Shown: positions 50,732 to 59,970 of the stretch, piece by piece
Position numbering within the stretch: the stretch's first letter is position 1
Layout of the letters: the number at the start of each line of letters is the position of its first letter
Assembly: GCF_004681975.1 (NCBI RefSeq)
Contig: NZ_SMLK01000003.1
Span: 248,001 to 312,000 of the forward strand
DNA: 64,000 nucleotides
Reading direction: 5' to 3'
Source: Ramlibacter humi
Lineage (GTDB): Bacteria > Pseudomonadota > Gammaproteobacteria > Burkholderiales > Burkholderiaceae_C
Notes under the pieces: generated by a model
The model's database searches: none
What the model saw: the letters and a program-made list of their open reading frames with translations, nothing else
What the model was told of the DNA's origin: nothing
Translations under genes and position numbers: made by a program

Positions 50732-52223
50732 GCCTGCCGGCCGGATGCCGGCCGGCATCCGGCCGACGATGGACCTGCCCGGCGAGCACCGGTTTTTGCG
50801 AGCCGCGACTTTGCTTGCGCTGGCATTGCCCTGGCTGTGGCCGTTCGCGCCAGGCCCCTCGCCCAACGTCGTTCCGGTCCTCGCCGCGTGGTGCTGTTGG
50901 AGCGCGGCGCTGGTGTTGTCATCCTGGGGCGGTGTCCCAGCCGCTTGGGCGGCGCCCAGGGCCTGGGTCGCGGCGGCGCTGGCCAGCAGCCTGATTGGGC
51001 TGCTGCAGTGGTTTGGCGCCGCGCCCCACACCAGCTGGATCAGTTCCGCGGACATCGGCCAGGCCTACGGCAACCTTCGCCAGCGCAACCAGTTCGCCAC
51101 CCTGACCGCGATCGGCCTGGCGGCTCTCGTGTGGTGCCGTCCCTTGCGAGGCAGGGCGTGGACGGCCGTTGCCGTGGCGCTGCTAGCCTTCGCCAACGCG
51201 GCGTCCGCTTCCCGCACCGGTGCGATCGAGTGGGTGGCCCTGCTTCTGCTGGCTGCCGCCTGGCCGGGGGACCGGCGGCAGCGGGTGCAGTGGTGCGCCG
51301 TCGGTCTGATCCTCTACATGGTCGCCACCTTCCTGTTGCCTTTGCTGCTCCTGCAGTGGCGCGGCGTGGACGCCGTGAACGTGCTCGCGCGCGCCACTTC
51401 GGAGCTCGGGTGCAGCAGCCGCAAAGTGCTTTGGTCGAACGTCGTCGAGCTGATTCTCGAGCGGCCGTGGACCGGCTGGGGTTGGGGAGAGTTGGACTTT
51501 GCGCACTTCTCCACGCTGTATCCCGGCGCCAGGTTCTGCGACATCTTGGACAACGCGCACAACCTGCCCTTGCACTTGGCCGTGGAGCTGGGCATTCCCG
51601 CCGCGGCCGTGGCCATCGGGCTGCTGGTGGCGATCGTCTGGCGCGCCGCGCCTTGGCGAGAGGCGGAGTCGGCCCGCCAGCTCGCCTGGTGTGTGCTGCT
51701 CGTCGTCGGCCTGCACAGCCTGCTCGAGTACCCGCTCTGGTATGGGCCATTCCAGGTCGCCGCCATCCTGTGCCTGCAACTGCTTCGGCCCGCTACGGCT
51801 GTGGTGCTCACCCGTGGCCGCATAGTGATGATCGCGGTGTCGATCATCGCCGCCGCGGGATTTATCTGGGCCGACTACCAGAGCGTCAGCCAGGCCTTCC
51901 TGGCGCCGGAGCAGCGCTGGGCGGACTACCGTGCCGACCCGGTGCGCCGGGCGGGTCACTCGGTACTGTTCGAACCGCAGCTGCGGTTCGCCGAACTCTC
52001 GGTCACGCCGCTCAGCCGCGCGAACGCGGTGGACGTGCAGCGGCTGGCACGCGAGCTGCTGCACTATTCGCCCGAGCCGATGGTGGCCGAGCGCTTGATC
52101 GAAAGTTCGCTGCTGGTCGGCGACCAGGAGACCGCAACCTGGGCCGCGGCGCGATACCGCGCCGCGTTCCCGGATGCTTACCAGGCGTGGCTGCAGCGGC
52201 AGGCCGGTCGCGCGGGCTCTTGA
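50718..52223 (+). CDS. PglL/Wzy-type O-oligosaccharyltransferase/O-antigen ligase
   Basis: A roughly 501-residue polytopic membrane protein (about 10-12 helices from residue 25 on) of the Wzy_C/PglL_A family. Typical segments: GNLRQRNQFATLTAIGLAAL, SASRTGAIEW, PWTGWGWGELDF, DNAHNLPLHLAVELGIPAA and LLEYPLWYGPF. A periplasmic C-terminal region of about 100 residues follows. PglL-type enzymes transfer lipid-linked glycans to pilin Ser/Thr in the periplasm; WaaL/Wzy O-antigen roles are the alternative. ATG 50718 overlaps the end of the GT41 gene; ATG 50724 is also possible. Not far downstream of pilA, as for pilO/tfpO in Pseudomonas. Confidence 0.82.
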   Translation: MEMTEPAGRMPAGIRPTMDLPGEHRFLRAATLLALALPWLWPFAPGPSPNVVPVLAAWCCWSAALVLSSWGGVPAAWAAPRAWVAAALASSLIGLLQWFGAAPHTSWISSADIGQAYGNLRQRNQFATLTAIGLAALVWCRPLRGRAWTAVAVALLAFANAASASRTGAIEWVALLLLAAAWPGDRRQRVQWCAVGLILYMVATFLLPLLLLQWRGVDAVNVLARATSELGCSSRKVLWSNVVELILERPWTGWGWGELDFAHFSTLYPGARFCDILDNAHNLPLHLAVELGIPAAAVAIGLLVAIVWRAAPWREAESARQLAWCVLLVVGLHSLLEYPLWYGPFQVAAILCLQLLRPATAVVLTRGRIVMIAVSIIAAAGFIWADYQSVSQAFLAPEQRWADYRADPVRRAGHSVLFEPQLRFAELSVTPLSRANAVDVQRLARELLHYSPEPMVAERLIESSLLVGDQETATWAAARYRAAFPDAYQAWLQRQAGRAGS

Positions 52224-52245
52224 CTACAAAAAGCACGGAGGAGCA

Positions 52246-54615
52246 TTGGAAACGCAATCGAACATGAACGGCGGACGCGCCGCAACCGGCGGCGCCACGC
52301 GTATACAGCCCTGGATAGTGCTGCTGATCCTGCAGGCGGTGGTGGCTTCGCTGGCGCTGTGGCCGTTCATCTCGGGCCAGCGGTACTTCGCCTACCTGGA
52401 CATTGCCTCGGACACCTACAACAACGCGACGGCGTTCAGCCAGGACCTGGCGCGGTTGTTCGGCCGCGAAGGATGGACGGGCTGGACGTTCCAGATCGGC
52501 TTGGGCGCGCCCATCACCTTCAACTTCATCGACACGATCCGGCTGCTGACCCAGGTAGGCGGTGCCGAACACGTGCTGGACCTGCGCATCTGGGTGTACC
52601 TGCTCAGAATCGCCTTGGGGGGCGCCTTCTTCCTGCTGTTGGCGCGCCAGTTCGCGGCACGCAAGGAAGCCGCGCTGGTCGCCGCGCTTTGCTACTCCTT
52701 TTGCGGGTACATCGTCGTCAATGGCGTGTGGGATTCCGAAGCCAGCGCCTTCGTGTTCTTCCCGCTGGTGTTGTGGTCGCTCGTGCGCTTCCTGCGCCAA
52801 GGCGACCAGGTAAGCTTTCCTCTGGCGGTCGGCGCGGCCTTGTTGTCGGGCGTTTTCTTCGTCACGCTGGCGGTGTCGCTCTTCGTCGCTTTCCTCGCCA
52901 GCCTTGCACTGGCACAGGAACCGCGAGCGATGCTGCGCCCGTGGCTCACGCGCCTGGCGCCGCTGGCCGTCCTGGGGTTCGTGATCGGGGCGCCCATCGT
53001 GCTGCCGCTGGCCTTGCAACTACTGGACAGCCCCCGGGTCGCGGGCGGCGGGGCGGTGCTGCAACGGCTGCAGCAGGCCCTGGAGCCCAGCGACCTGAAG
53101 ATGCTGTCCCTGCAGGTGGCAGCGTTGTTCCACAAGGACCTGCTCGGATCGGGCAACGACTATTTCGGCTACATGAACTACCTGGAAGGGCCGGGTTTCT
53201 ATGCCGGGCTGCTCTGGTTGGTGCTGATCCCGCAGCTGTGGCGCGGCGGCGCCCACGACCGGCGTGCATTGGTGGTGGGCCTGGCGGGTTGCGCGCTGTA
53301 CATGCTACTGCCGGTCTTCCGGCTGGCCGGCTACGGCTTCGCCGTCCCGTACTTTCGCGTGACCACGCTGTGGATTCCCTTGGCCCTGCTGCTGCTGGGC
53401 GTGCGTGCGCTCGACCTTGCGCTGGATCGCGTCGATCTGCGGCTGCTGGCCGCAGGCCTGGGTGCGAGCTTTCTGCTGCTGGCTGCCGGCAGCATTCCCA
53501 ACTGGGGCTTGCTGTGGCCGCCTCACCTGTTGCAGGTGATTGTGGCCCTGTTCGCGTGGGCCGCGGTCTTTGCCATAGCCGGCAAGCGCCGCCTGCCAGC
53601 GTCGCGCCTGGCATCGCTGGTCTTGATGTTGGCGCTGGTCGAATCCGTGGCGTTTGCCTGGCCGTCGTACCTGGCCGGCCGCAAGACGGTGAACCCGGCC
53701 GCGCAGCCGTTCAACGACGTCACCTTGCCCGCCTTACGGGCCATCCGCGGCGCGGACCCGGGCATCTTTCGCGTGGAAAAGACCTTCGCCAGTGCCACGC
53801 AGGACGACTCCGCCGCGCAGGACTACATGGGCGTGCGGTCTTACTACTACCACGGTCGCTCTGTCGTCGAATTCCACCAAGCGCTGGGAATGGTGCCCAA
53901 CTTCGGGAAATTCCAGCCCCCCAACTACACCAACTGGCTGGAAGGGCCGGGTGACCACATCGTCCTGAACTCGCTGCTGGGCGTGAAGTACGTGATCAGC
54001 AAGTCGCCGCTGGACTGGCCGGGCTTCGAGCCGGCGCACCAGGGCCCCGGCTGGTTCGCTTATCGCAACGCCTTTGCGCTGCCGCTCGGGTTCGTACAGT
54101 CACGCTGGATGTCGCGCGCGGATTGGGAGTTGCCGGGCGAAACCGGCCCGCGCCGCCAGGCGTTGCGCGAGCTGGCCTTGCTGCACGCAGCGGTGCTCGA
54201 CGCGCCGCAGGTGGAGGCGGGAGCCCGGTTCGACATCCGCACGCTGTCCTCGCAACCGAACATCGACCTGCGCACCGCTTATGCCGAGCGCGCGCAGGCG
54301 CTGCAGCAGTCGGGCCTGCGCATCGAGACGTTCGAGAACGATCGCATCACGGGCACGGTCTCCCCCCGCGAGGCGGGCATCCTGGTGTTCTCCATTCCCG
54401 CCTACAGCGGCTGGTCGCTGCGCGTCGATGGCCAACCCGTGCCCTTGATGCGCGCCGATGCCGGCTTGCTGGCGGCGCCGGTGTCCGCCGGGCAGCATCG
54501 CATCGAGCTGGAGTACGCCATGCCGGGGCTGCGCAGCGGATTGCTGCTGGGCATCGCAGGCCTTCTGGCAGTGCTAGCGCTGCGGCTGCGCGAAAGGAAC
54601 TCGCGGCGCCCCTGA
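52246..54615 (+). CDS. YfhO-like large membrane protein
   Basis: A roughly 789-residue integral membrane protein with about 12-13 hydrophobic segments in residues 15-480 and a large extracytoplasmic C-terminal part (about 490-770) ending in one last helix. YfhO family marks are the early loop YLDIASDTYNNATAFSQDLA, GLGAPITFNF and the late SIPAYSGWSLRVDGQPVPL. YfhO proteins belong to the GT-C-like glycosyltransferases that use polyprenyl-phosphate sugars, for example in teichoic acid glycosylation; here a glycan-decorating role fits the neighbours. TTG 52246 follows GGAGG (52237-52241); ATG 52264 is the alternative start. Confidence 0.78.
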   Translation: METQSNMNGGRAATGGATRIQPWIVLLILQAVVASLALWPFISGQRYFAYLDIASDTYNNATAFSQDLARLFGREGWTGWTFQIGLGAPITFNFIDTIRLLTQVGGAEHVLDLRIWVYLLRIALGGAFFLLLARQFAARKEAALVAALCYSFCGYIVVNGVWDSEASAFVFFPLVLWSLVRFLRQGDQVSFPLAVGAALLSGVFFVTLAVSLFVAFLASLALAQEPRAMLRPWLTRLAPLAVLGFVIGAPIVLPLALQLLDSPRVAGGGAVLQRLQQALEPSDLKMLSLQVAALFHKDLLGSGNDYFGYMNYLEGPGFYAGLLWLVLIPQLWRGGAHDRRALVVGLAGCALYMLLPVFRLAGYGFAVPYFRVTTLWIPLALLLLGVRALDLALDRVDLRLLAAGLGASFLLLAAGSIPNWGLLWPPHLLQVIVALFAWAAVFAIAGKRRLPASRLASLVLMLALVESVAFAWPSYLAGRKTVNPAAQPFNDVTLPALRAIRGADPGIFRVEKTFASATQDDSAAQDYMGVRSYYYHGRSVVEFHQALGMVPNFGKFQPPNYTNWLEGPGDHIVLNSLLGVKYVISKSPLDWPGFEPAHQGPGWFAYRNAFALPLGFVQSRWMSRADWELPGETGPRRQALRELALLHAAVLDAPQVEAGARFDIRTLSSQPNIDLRTAYAERAQALQQSGLRIETFENDRITGTVSPREAGILVFSIPAYSGWSLRVDGQPVPLMRADAGLLAAPVSAGQHRIELEYAMPGLRSGLLLGIAGLLAVLALRLRERNSRRP

Positions 54616-54649
54616 TTCCGCAAGCTTGTCCACGCTGGCGACCTGGCGA

Positions 54650-55603
54650 TCAGCCGGGAACGAACCCGTGGGCGATGGTGTTGCCGACGTTCACGCCGAG
54701 CCGGGATCTGCCGATACCGGTGGCGTCCAGCACTTTCGACAACTGCGCCTTTGGGCCCGAAGGAAGGGGCGCGAGGCGCGTCCAGTACCGCAGGGAGTAG
54801 CGGTTCACGAACGGGCGGGCGCCGAACCGCGTGAAGCCGGCCCCCGTGAACAAGTGCTGCAGGCTCGCTTGCGAGAACAGCTGGAGGTGCTCGACGTCGA
54901 TGATGGGCGAGCGCTTGCCCAGCAGCTTGTTCACCCACGAGTGGTAGTCGTGCGTCACGGTCACGAACGCCCCGCCGGGTCTCAATAGGCGGGAAGCCGA
55001 GCGTGCGATCTCCAGCGGATCCCGGACGTGCTCCATGGTCATGAAGCAGCAGATCAGGTCGAAGCTGCGCGGCGCGTAGTCGTCTTCCACGAACATGGCT
55101 TCGCGAATCCAGGCGCGGCGGTGCGCCGGTGCCGAAGCGACCGCCGCCGTCGACGGCTCGACGCCGGCCAGGTCGCTGAACCCTTCCTGGCCCAAGTGCT
55201 CCAGGAAGATTCCGGTGCCGGTGCCGATCTCCAGCGCGCTTCCTCGTTGCGGCAACTGTGCGAGCACGGGGCGAATGGCGGCGGCATACGAAGCGGCGGC
55301 GTCGTTGGCTTCCTCGGAGCTGTCGTAGTCGGCCGTGTGGTACGCCTGCGCCAGCTCACCCTGCGACGGCGGGCGGTCGGCGTAGACGACGTCGCAGCGG
55401 GAGCAGCGCACGAGGTGGTGGCACATGTACTCCGGCAGCTTGCGCGAGGCGAAGCTGAACGACGACAGCTTGTCCTGCTGCAGATTCTCTTCCATGAACA
55501 GCTTCGCGGCCGCGGCGGGTGCGTTGCAGACCGGGCAGGCCCTCGTCGGGTGTTTGGCGTTGTCGTTCATGTCCAGGCGATCGCAGTGCGCATCCATAAT
55601 CAT
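54650..55603 (-). CDS. zinc-ribbon class I SAM-dependent methyltransferase
   Basis: An up to 317-residue methyltransferase. N-terminal zinc-ribbon-like cysteines (CPVCNAP and later RCSRCDVVY), then a Rossmann core with motif I ALEIGTGTGIFLEHL, FDLICCFMTMEHVRDPLE and LLRPGGAFVTVTHDYHSW, and a C-terminal MT13-like tail. This type often modifies sugars in surface-glycan clusters. ATG 55603, 55597 or 55570 could be the start; AAGGA just before favours 55597. It is divergent from gtrA and convergent with the YfhO-like gene. Confidence 0.85.
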   Translation of the reverse strand: MIMDAHCDRLDMNDNAKHPTRACPVCNAPAAAAKLFMEENLQQDKLSSFSFASRKLPEYMCHHLVRCSRCDVVYADRPPSQGELAQAYHTADYDSSEEANDAAASYAAAIRPVLAQLPQRGSALEIGTGTGIFLEHLGQEGFSDLAGVEPSTAAVASAPAHRRAWIREAMFVEDDYAPRSFDLICCFMTMEHVRDPLEIARSASRLLRPGGAFVTVTHDYHSWVNKLLGKRSPIIDVEHLQLFSQASLQHLFTGAGFTRFGARPFVNRYSLRYWTRLAPLPSGPKAQLSKVLDATGIGRSRLGVNVGNTIAHGFVPG

Positions 55604-55656
55604 GCATCCTTCCCCCGCGCTCCCGCGGCATCTTCACTTCGCATCCCGTCCTCCAG

Positions 55657-56073
55657 ATGATCACGCGGCTTCGACGGCTGCTGCAACGACACCGGTTCGC
55701 CAGGTTCATCGCGGCGAGCGCGCTGAACACGTTGTTCGGTTTCACCGTCTACAGCGCGGTCATCCTTATGCATGGTCCCGTTTGGGCGGCGCTGGCCGCG
55801 AGCAACCTCGCCGGCATCTGCTTCAACTTCGTGACGACGGGCGGCTATGTTTTCCGCAGCCTCGTGATGGCTCGCTTTCCCCGGTTCGCTTCCGTCTATG
55901 CGGTGGTCTACCTGTCCAACTGGTTCTTCATCGGGCGCCTGTCGGATCTGACTGCCGGGCCTATCGTGGCACAGGCCATCCTGACTCCGCCCATGGCGCT
56001 GCTGTCGTACTTCCTGCTGAAGAAGCTGGTGTTCGCCGGCGTGCCAGCCGGCGAACCTCCGGCGCGCTCGTAG
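55657..56073 (+). CDS. GtrA family membrane protein
   Basis: A 138-residue protein with four transmembrane helices (FIAASALNTLFGFTVYSAVIL; WAALAASNLAGICFNFV; FASVYAVVYLSNWFFI; ILTPPMALLSYFLLKKLVF), the GtrA layout. GtrA is thought to flip undecaprenyl-phosphate-glucose made by GtrB to the periplasm for O-antigen or wall decoration. The neighbouring convergent gene encodes a GtrB-like domain, completing the pair. Confidence 0.9.
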   Translation: MITRLRRLLQRHRFARFIAASALNTLFGFTVYSAVILMHGPVWAALAASNLAGICFNFVTTGGYVFRSLVMARFPRFASVYAVVYLSNWFFIGRLSDLTAGPIVAQAILTPPMALLSYFLLKKLVFAGVPAGEPPARS

Positions 56074-56081
56074 CCGCGCCC

Positions 56082-58052
56082 TCAGCGGGCCGCTTCCTTG
56101 CCGTCGGGCAGCAGCTCCGTGACCTTGCCGCTGCGCACGAATGCGGCGCGAATCAGCGCCGGCCGCCGCTTGACCTCCGTCATGATCTTGGCGACATACT
56201 CGCCGATCAGTCCGACGGCGAACAGGTTGAGCGAGCCGAAAACCAGGATGGCGATGAGAAGCGTAGTGACGCCGCGCGGCGCGATGTCGGGGAACAGCAG
56301 GCGAAGGACTGCGGTCACGAACGCGGCCAGAAGTGAGAGCCCCAGCAGCACGATGCCCGCCGCCGTCAGCATCGTCAGCGGCGTGTTGCTGAAGGAAAAG
56401 ATTCCCTTCTTGGCCCAGTCGATGTTCTTCAGGAAATTGTTGGTCGACACGCCGAACATGCGTTCAGGCCGCACATAGTCCACGCCGGTTTGCCGGAAAC
56501 CGACATAGGCCCGCAGTCCGCGCATGAACAGGTCCCGCTCAGGGAACTTCAGCAGCCAGGACACCACCCGCTTGTCGATCAGCGAGAAATCGCCTGCATC
56601 CAGCGGGATGTTGACGTAGCTGAAGGCGGCGAACACGCGATAGAACGCCTTGTACATCAGCCCCCAGTGCCAGGGCATGTCGCGCTTGACGCGGCGGCCG
56701 TAGATGACGTCGTGGCCCGCTATCCATTGCGCGTAGAACTGCTCGATCAGCTCGGGCGGATCCTGCAGGTCGCCGTCGAGCAGGACGACGCCGTCCTTGG
56801 TCGACACCTCCATGCCGCTGCGGAAGGCCATTTGCGAACCGAAGTTGCGCGAATGGGTGATGCCCAGCACGTGCGGGTCGCGTTCGCTGATGGCGCGGAT
56901 CACCTCGGCACTGTCGTCGGGGCTGCCGTCGTTGACGAAGATGATCTCGTAGTCGATGCCCAGCTTGCGGAAGGTGCCGGTCAGCCGCTCGTGCATCACC
57001 GGGATCGCCTGCGCGTCCTTGTAGCAGGCGATGATGGCCGACAGCGAACGCCTGGCGCCCGCCGCCGTCTTCTTGGTGGCGACCGCGACTTCGGAATCGC
57101 TCAAGGTTCGGATCCACTCGGCCGTCGATCGCAGGCCGTCGGCGAGGGAGATCCGGGTCTTCCAGCCGAGCAGGCGCAACGCCTTGCCCGGGTCGGCATA
57201 CCAGTCGGCCAGGTCCCAGCTGCGGCCTTCCATGCTGCCGAACTTCGGTTCCTCCTGGACGCCGAACTCTGCACGTACGGTGGCTGCCAGGTCGGCGATG
57301 GTCGTGCGAGTGCCCGAGCCGATGTTGAAGTCTTCGCCGTACAACTCGGGGTTCATGCGCACGGCCGCCATCACGAAGGCGGCGCAGGCATCGTCAACGT
57401 GCACGAAGTCGCGCGACGTGCGCGGATCCACCAGCGGTGGCAGGCGGCCCTGCTGCGCCATGCGCACGACGTTGGGAATCAGCCGCGACGTGTCTTCCAG
57501 CGGGCCGTAGATCGAATACAGCCGGAGGTTCGCGCAGGGGAATGCCTTCTGCTTGCCTACCCAGTGCAGGTAGCTGGCCGCGGCCACTTTCGACACCGCA
57601 TAGTGGCTGTTGGGTTCGAAGGGGCCCTCCTCGGCGGGCGCGGCGCAGTTCAGGCCGTACTCCGAAGAAGAGCCCGCATGGACGAAAGCCGCCAGGGGAC
57701 GCTCGCGCAGCAGTTCGACCAGCTGCACCAGCGAGTTGAAGTTGGTGCGGTAGATCAGGTCCGCCTTGTCTTCGAACGAGTACGCACCGTACGCGACACA
57801 GTCGAACACCGTTTGCGGTGCGATGGACTGCACCATGTGCTTCGCCGCCACAGGGTCGTTCAGGTCGCAGGCGATGATGCGGTCGTCGTCCACGTCCCGC
57901 AGGCGCCAGTTCTTCTCGTCGCGGATGACTGCGTACACGTCGTCGCGCAAGCGGCTGAGATGCCGGAACAGGTTCGCGCCGACGAACCCCGCGGCACCCA
58001 GCACCAGGATCGGGCCACGCAGCGCGGTGATCTGCGCTTGCAGGTCGGTCAT
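56082..58052 (-). CDS. NAD-dependent epimerase/dehydratase fused to a GtrB-type GT2 glycosyltransferase
   Basis: A 656-residue two-domain protein in one uninterrupted frame. Residues about 12-315: extended SDR with ILVLGAAGFVGANLFRHL, SSSEYGLN, the catalytic Y-x-x-x-K in HYAVSKVAAASYL, and RDFVHVDDACAAF. Residues about 335-570: GT2 domain like GtrB/dolichyl-phosphate mannose synthase (AIIACYKDAQAIPVMHERL, IIFVNDGSPDDS, VLLDGDLQDPPELIE), then two C-terminal helices (about 575-625). It should make a nucleotide sugar and load that sugar on undecaprenyl phosphate. Its ATG overlaps the transketolase subunit stop (ATGA). Usually these are separate genes. Confidence 0.9.
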   Translation of the reverse strand: MTDLQAQITALRGPILVLGAAGFVGANLFRHLSRLRDDVYAVIRDEKNWRLRDVDDDRIIACDLNDPVAAKHMVQSIAPQTVFDCVAYGAYSFEDKADLIYRTNFNSLVQLVELLRERPLAAFVHAGSSSEYGLNCAAPAEEGPFEPNSHYAVSKVAAASYLHWVGKQKAFPCANLRLYSIYGPLEDTSRLIPNVVRMAQQGRLPPLVDPRTSRDFVHVDDACAAFVMAAVRMNPELYGEDFNIGSGTRTTIADLAATVRAEFGVQEEPKFGSMEGRSWDLADWYADPGKALRLLGWKTRISLADGLRSTAEWIRTLSDSEVAVATKKTAAGARRSLSAIIACYKDAQAIPVMHERLTGTFRKLGIDYEIIFVNDGSPDDSAEVIRAISERDPHVLGITHSRNFGSQMAFRSGMEVSTKDGVVLLDGDLQDPPELIEQFYAQWIAGHDVIYGRRVKRDMPWHWGLMYKAFYRVFAAFSYVNIPLDAGDFSLIDKRVVSWLLKFPERDLFMRGLRAYVGFRQTGVDYVRPERMFGVSTNNFLKNIDWAKKGIFSFSNTPLTMLTAAGIVLLGLSLLAAFVTAVLRLLFPDIAPRGVTTLLIAILVFGSLNLFAVGLIGEYVAKIMTEVKRRPALIRAAFVRSGKVTELLPDGKEAAR

Positions 58053-58960
58053 CGCAGCTCCTGCAAGGATGTCAGCACGCTGTCCGGGTCCAGTCCCGAC
58101 CGCCGGCGCAGCCAGCTTTGCGAACCGTAGCGCTCGTAGTGGTGGGCCGTGGCGTGAAAGTGGCGCAGCCGCGAAACGCCGACGCCCGCGCCGGCCAGCG
58201 CCAGCAGCATCTGCGCGGCCATGCCGCCTTGGGCGACGTGCTCTTCTGCCACGCACAGCGGACGGCCGGACTGGAGAGCCTGCAGCAGCTCGCGCGGAAT
58301 GTCGGGCAGGCGTACCGGCAATTCGGCGACCGCCCACAGTTCGGGGCGCACCGCCTGGGGCAGGCCAAGCAAGGCCTTGACGTAGGTTCCCGCCAGCGGA
58401 CCCACGCCGACCAGGACCGGCCCGTCGCCGGCGACCAGCCGCCGCCACGGTGCATAGTCCGGAATCTCCCATCCGGCGGGCGGCTCGCCGCGGCCGATGC
58501 GCAGGTAGGCCGGGCCGCGGCTAGCCGCGGCGCGCGTGACCATCGCGGCAACGTCTTCGTCGAACACCGGGGCATACACGCTCATGCCAGGCAAAGTCAG
58601 CAGCGTGCCGTAGTCCTCGATGGCATGGTGCGTGGGGCCCATCACTCCATAGCCGTAGCCGCCGCCATTGCCGATCAGGCGGACGGGCAGGCTGTGGAAA
58701 GCCACGTCATTGCGCACCTGCTCGAAAGGTCGCGCGTAGATGAAGGGCGCGATGCTGTAGGCCCAGACGTCGAGGCCCTCCCGGGCGAGGCCGGCCGCAA
58801 CCGAAACCATGTTTTGCTCCGCGACACCCGCGTTGATGAAGCGCGGGCCCATGGCGTCCTGCAGCGGCTCCAGCGCCATGAACCCGAGATCGCCGGTCAG
58901 GAACACCATCGAACGATTGGCGGAATGCGCCACCAGCGCATCGCAAAGGTGCTTTCTCAT
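58049..58960 (-). CDS. transketolase-like C-terminal subunit
   Basis: A 303-residue protein equivalent to the pyrimidine-binding and C-terminal domains of transketolase: FINAGVAEQNMVSVAAGLAREG (with the catalytic Glu), YGYGVMGPTHHAIEDYGTL and LVGVGPLAGTYVKALLG. Together with the upstream N-terminal subunit it forms a split TPP enzyme (DXS/transketolase-like). It overlaps by 4 bp both the N-terminal subunit gene and the SDR-GT2 gene, so all three are made together. Confidence 0.9.
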   Translation of the reverse strand: MRKHLCDALVAHSANRSMVFLTGDLGFMALEPLQDAMGPRFINAGVAEQNMVSVAAGLAREGLDVWAYSIAPFIYARPFEQVRNDVAFHSLPVRLIGNGGGYGYGVMGPTHHAIEDYGTLLTLPGMSVYAPVFDEDVAAMVTRAAASRGPAYLRIGRGEPPAGWEIPDYAPWRRLVAGDGPVLVGVGPLAGTYVKALLGLPQAVRPELWAVAELPVRLPDIPRELLQALQSGRPLCVAEEHVAQGGMAAQMLLALAGAGVGVSRLRHFHATAHHYERYGSQSWLRRRSGLDPDSVLTSLQELR

Positions 58961-59739
58961 GCGGCGTCCAGTTCCTGCACGGCGCTCTGGTACTTGTCGG
59001 CCGTCAGCGGCAGGTAATGCGAGTCCATGCGGCCTTCGAGGAAGCTGACGCCGGCGCCCTTGACGGTCCGCATGAAGACGAGCCTGGGTCCGGTTGCGGC
59101 ACTGTCCATCGCGCCACGGATGGCATCGAGGTCGTGCCCGTCGATCACGGTGGCCTGCGCATCGAAACCCCGCACCTTCTCCCAAAGCGGCGACATCGAT
59201 GCGACCTCGCCGGTCGAACCGAAACCCTGCAGCCCGTTGTGGTCCACCAGCACCGTGAGGTTGGCAAGGCGATGGTGGCAGGCGAAGACCAGCGCTTCCC
59301 AGGTCGAGCCTTCCTGCCACTCGCCATCCGAGGTCACGCAGTAGACGTGGCCGGTGGACTCCTTCATGCGAAGCGCCAGGGCAGTGCCCGCCGCGAGGGA
59401 AAGGCCGTGGCCCAGGCTGCCCGTGGCGAACAGGACGTCGCCGAGGCCTTTGGCGGGCGGATGTCCGGAGAGCAGGGTGCCATCCTGGTGGAAGGTCCTG
59501 AGATCGGCGTCCGTGAGCCGCCCGATGCTCCACAGCGCCGTGTACAGCGCTCCCGCGGAGTGTCCCTTGGACAGCACGAAGCGGTCAGCATGGCGGATGC
59601 GCTCATGGAAGAGGACCAGCAGCGAATCCAGCGAAGAGAGGTTGCCGCCAATGTGTCCAACCCCGCTCTCGTGATGCATTTGCAGGAGGCGCTTTCGCGC
59701 GGCGAGAACTGTGGCGGGCGTGACGGATGCCTTGGTCAT
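58957..59739 (-). CDS. transketolase-like N-terminal (TPP-binding) subunit
   Basis: A 260-residue protein matching the TPP diphosphate-binding domain: MHHESGVGHIGGNLSSLDSLL, FVLSKGHSAGALYTAL, GSLGHGLSLAAGTALAL, the TPP motif TSDGEWQEGSTWEAL ... LVDHNGLQGFG. With the C-terminal subunit it should move a two-carbon unit, in this context perhaps onto or from a sugar precursor of the glycan, rather than serving central metabolism, for which full-length tkt exists (17447-19531). ATG 59739 has AGGGA upstream; an ATG at 59814 would add 25 non-conserved residues. Confidence 0.9.
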   Translation of the reverse strand: MTKASVTPATVLAARKRLLQMHHESGVGHIGGNLSSLDSLLVLFHERIRHADRFVLSKGHSAGALYTALWSIGRLTDADLRTFHQDGTLLSGHPPAKGLGDVLFATGSLGHGLSLAAGTALALRMKESTGHVYCVTSDGEWQEGSTWEALVFACHHRLANLTVLVDHNGLQGFGSTGEVASMSPLWEKVRGFDAQATVIDGHDLDAIRGAMDSAATGPRLVFMRTVKGAGVSFLEGRMDSHYLPLTADKYQSAVQELDAA

Positions 59740-59970
59740 AGGGTCCCTAATCTGCTCGACGAGCACGCGTCGCGCCGGGTGCGTGCGCGGCAAGGCTGGC
59801 GGCGTGATGCTCATCGGCCGCGTAACTATAGTGGGCGCGGAAGTCCGTTCCGCAGACTTGGGCGAAGGGTCCGTGACGAGATCGCCGTATGGGCGAATTT
59901 CTTGCCGTGGGTGGCAACGGAAGGCGGGAAGCGTGGCGCGGATCGGACGTCCGGCGCCCGGATGCCGGAC

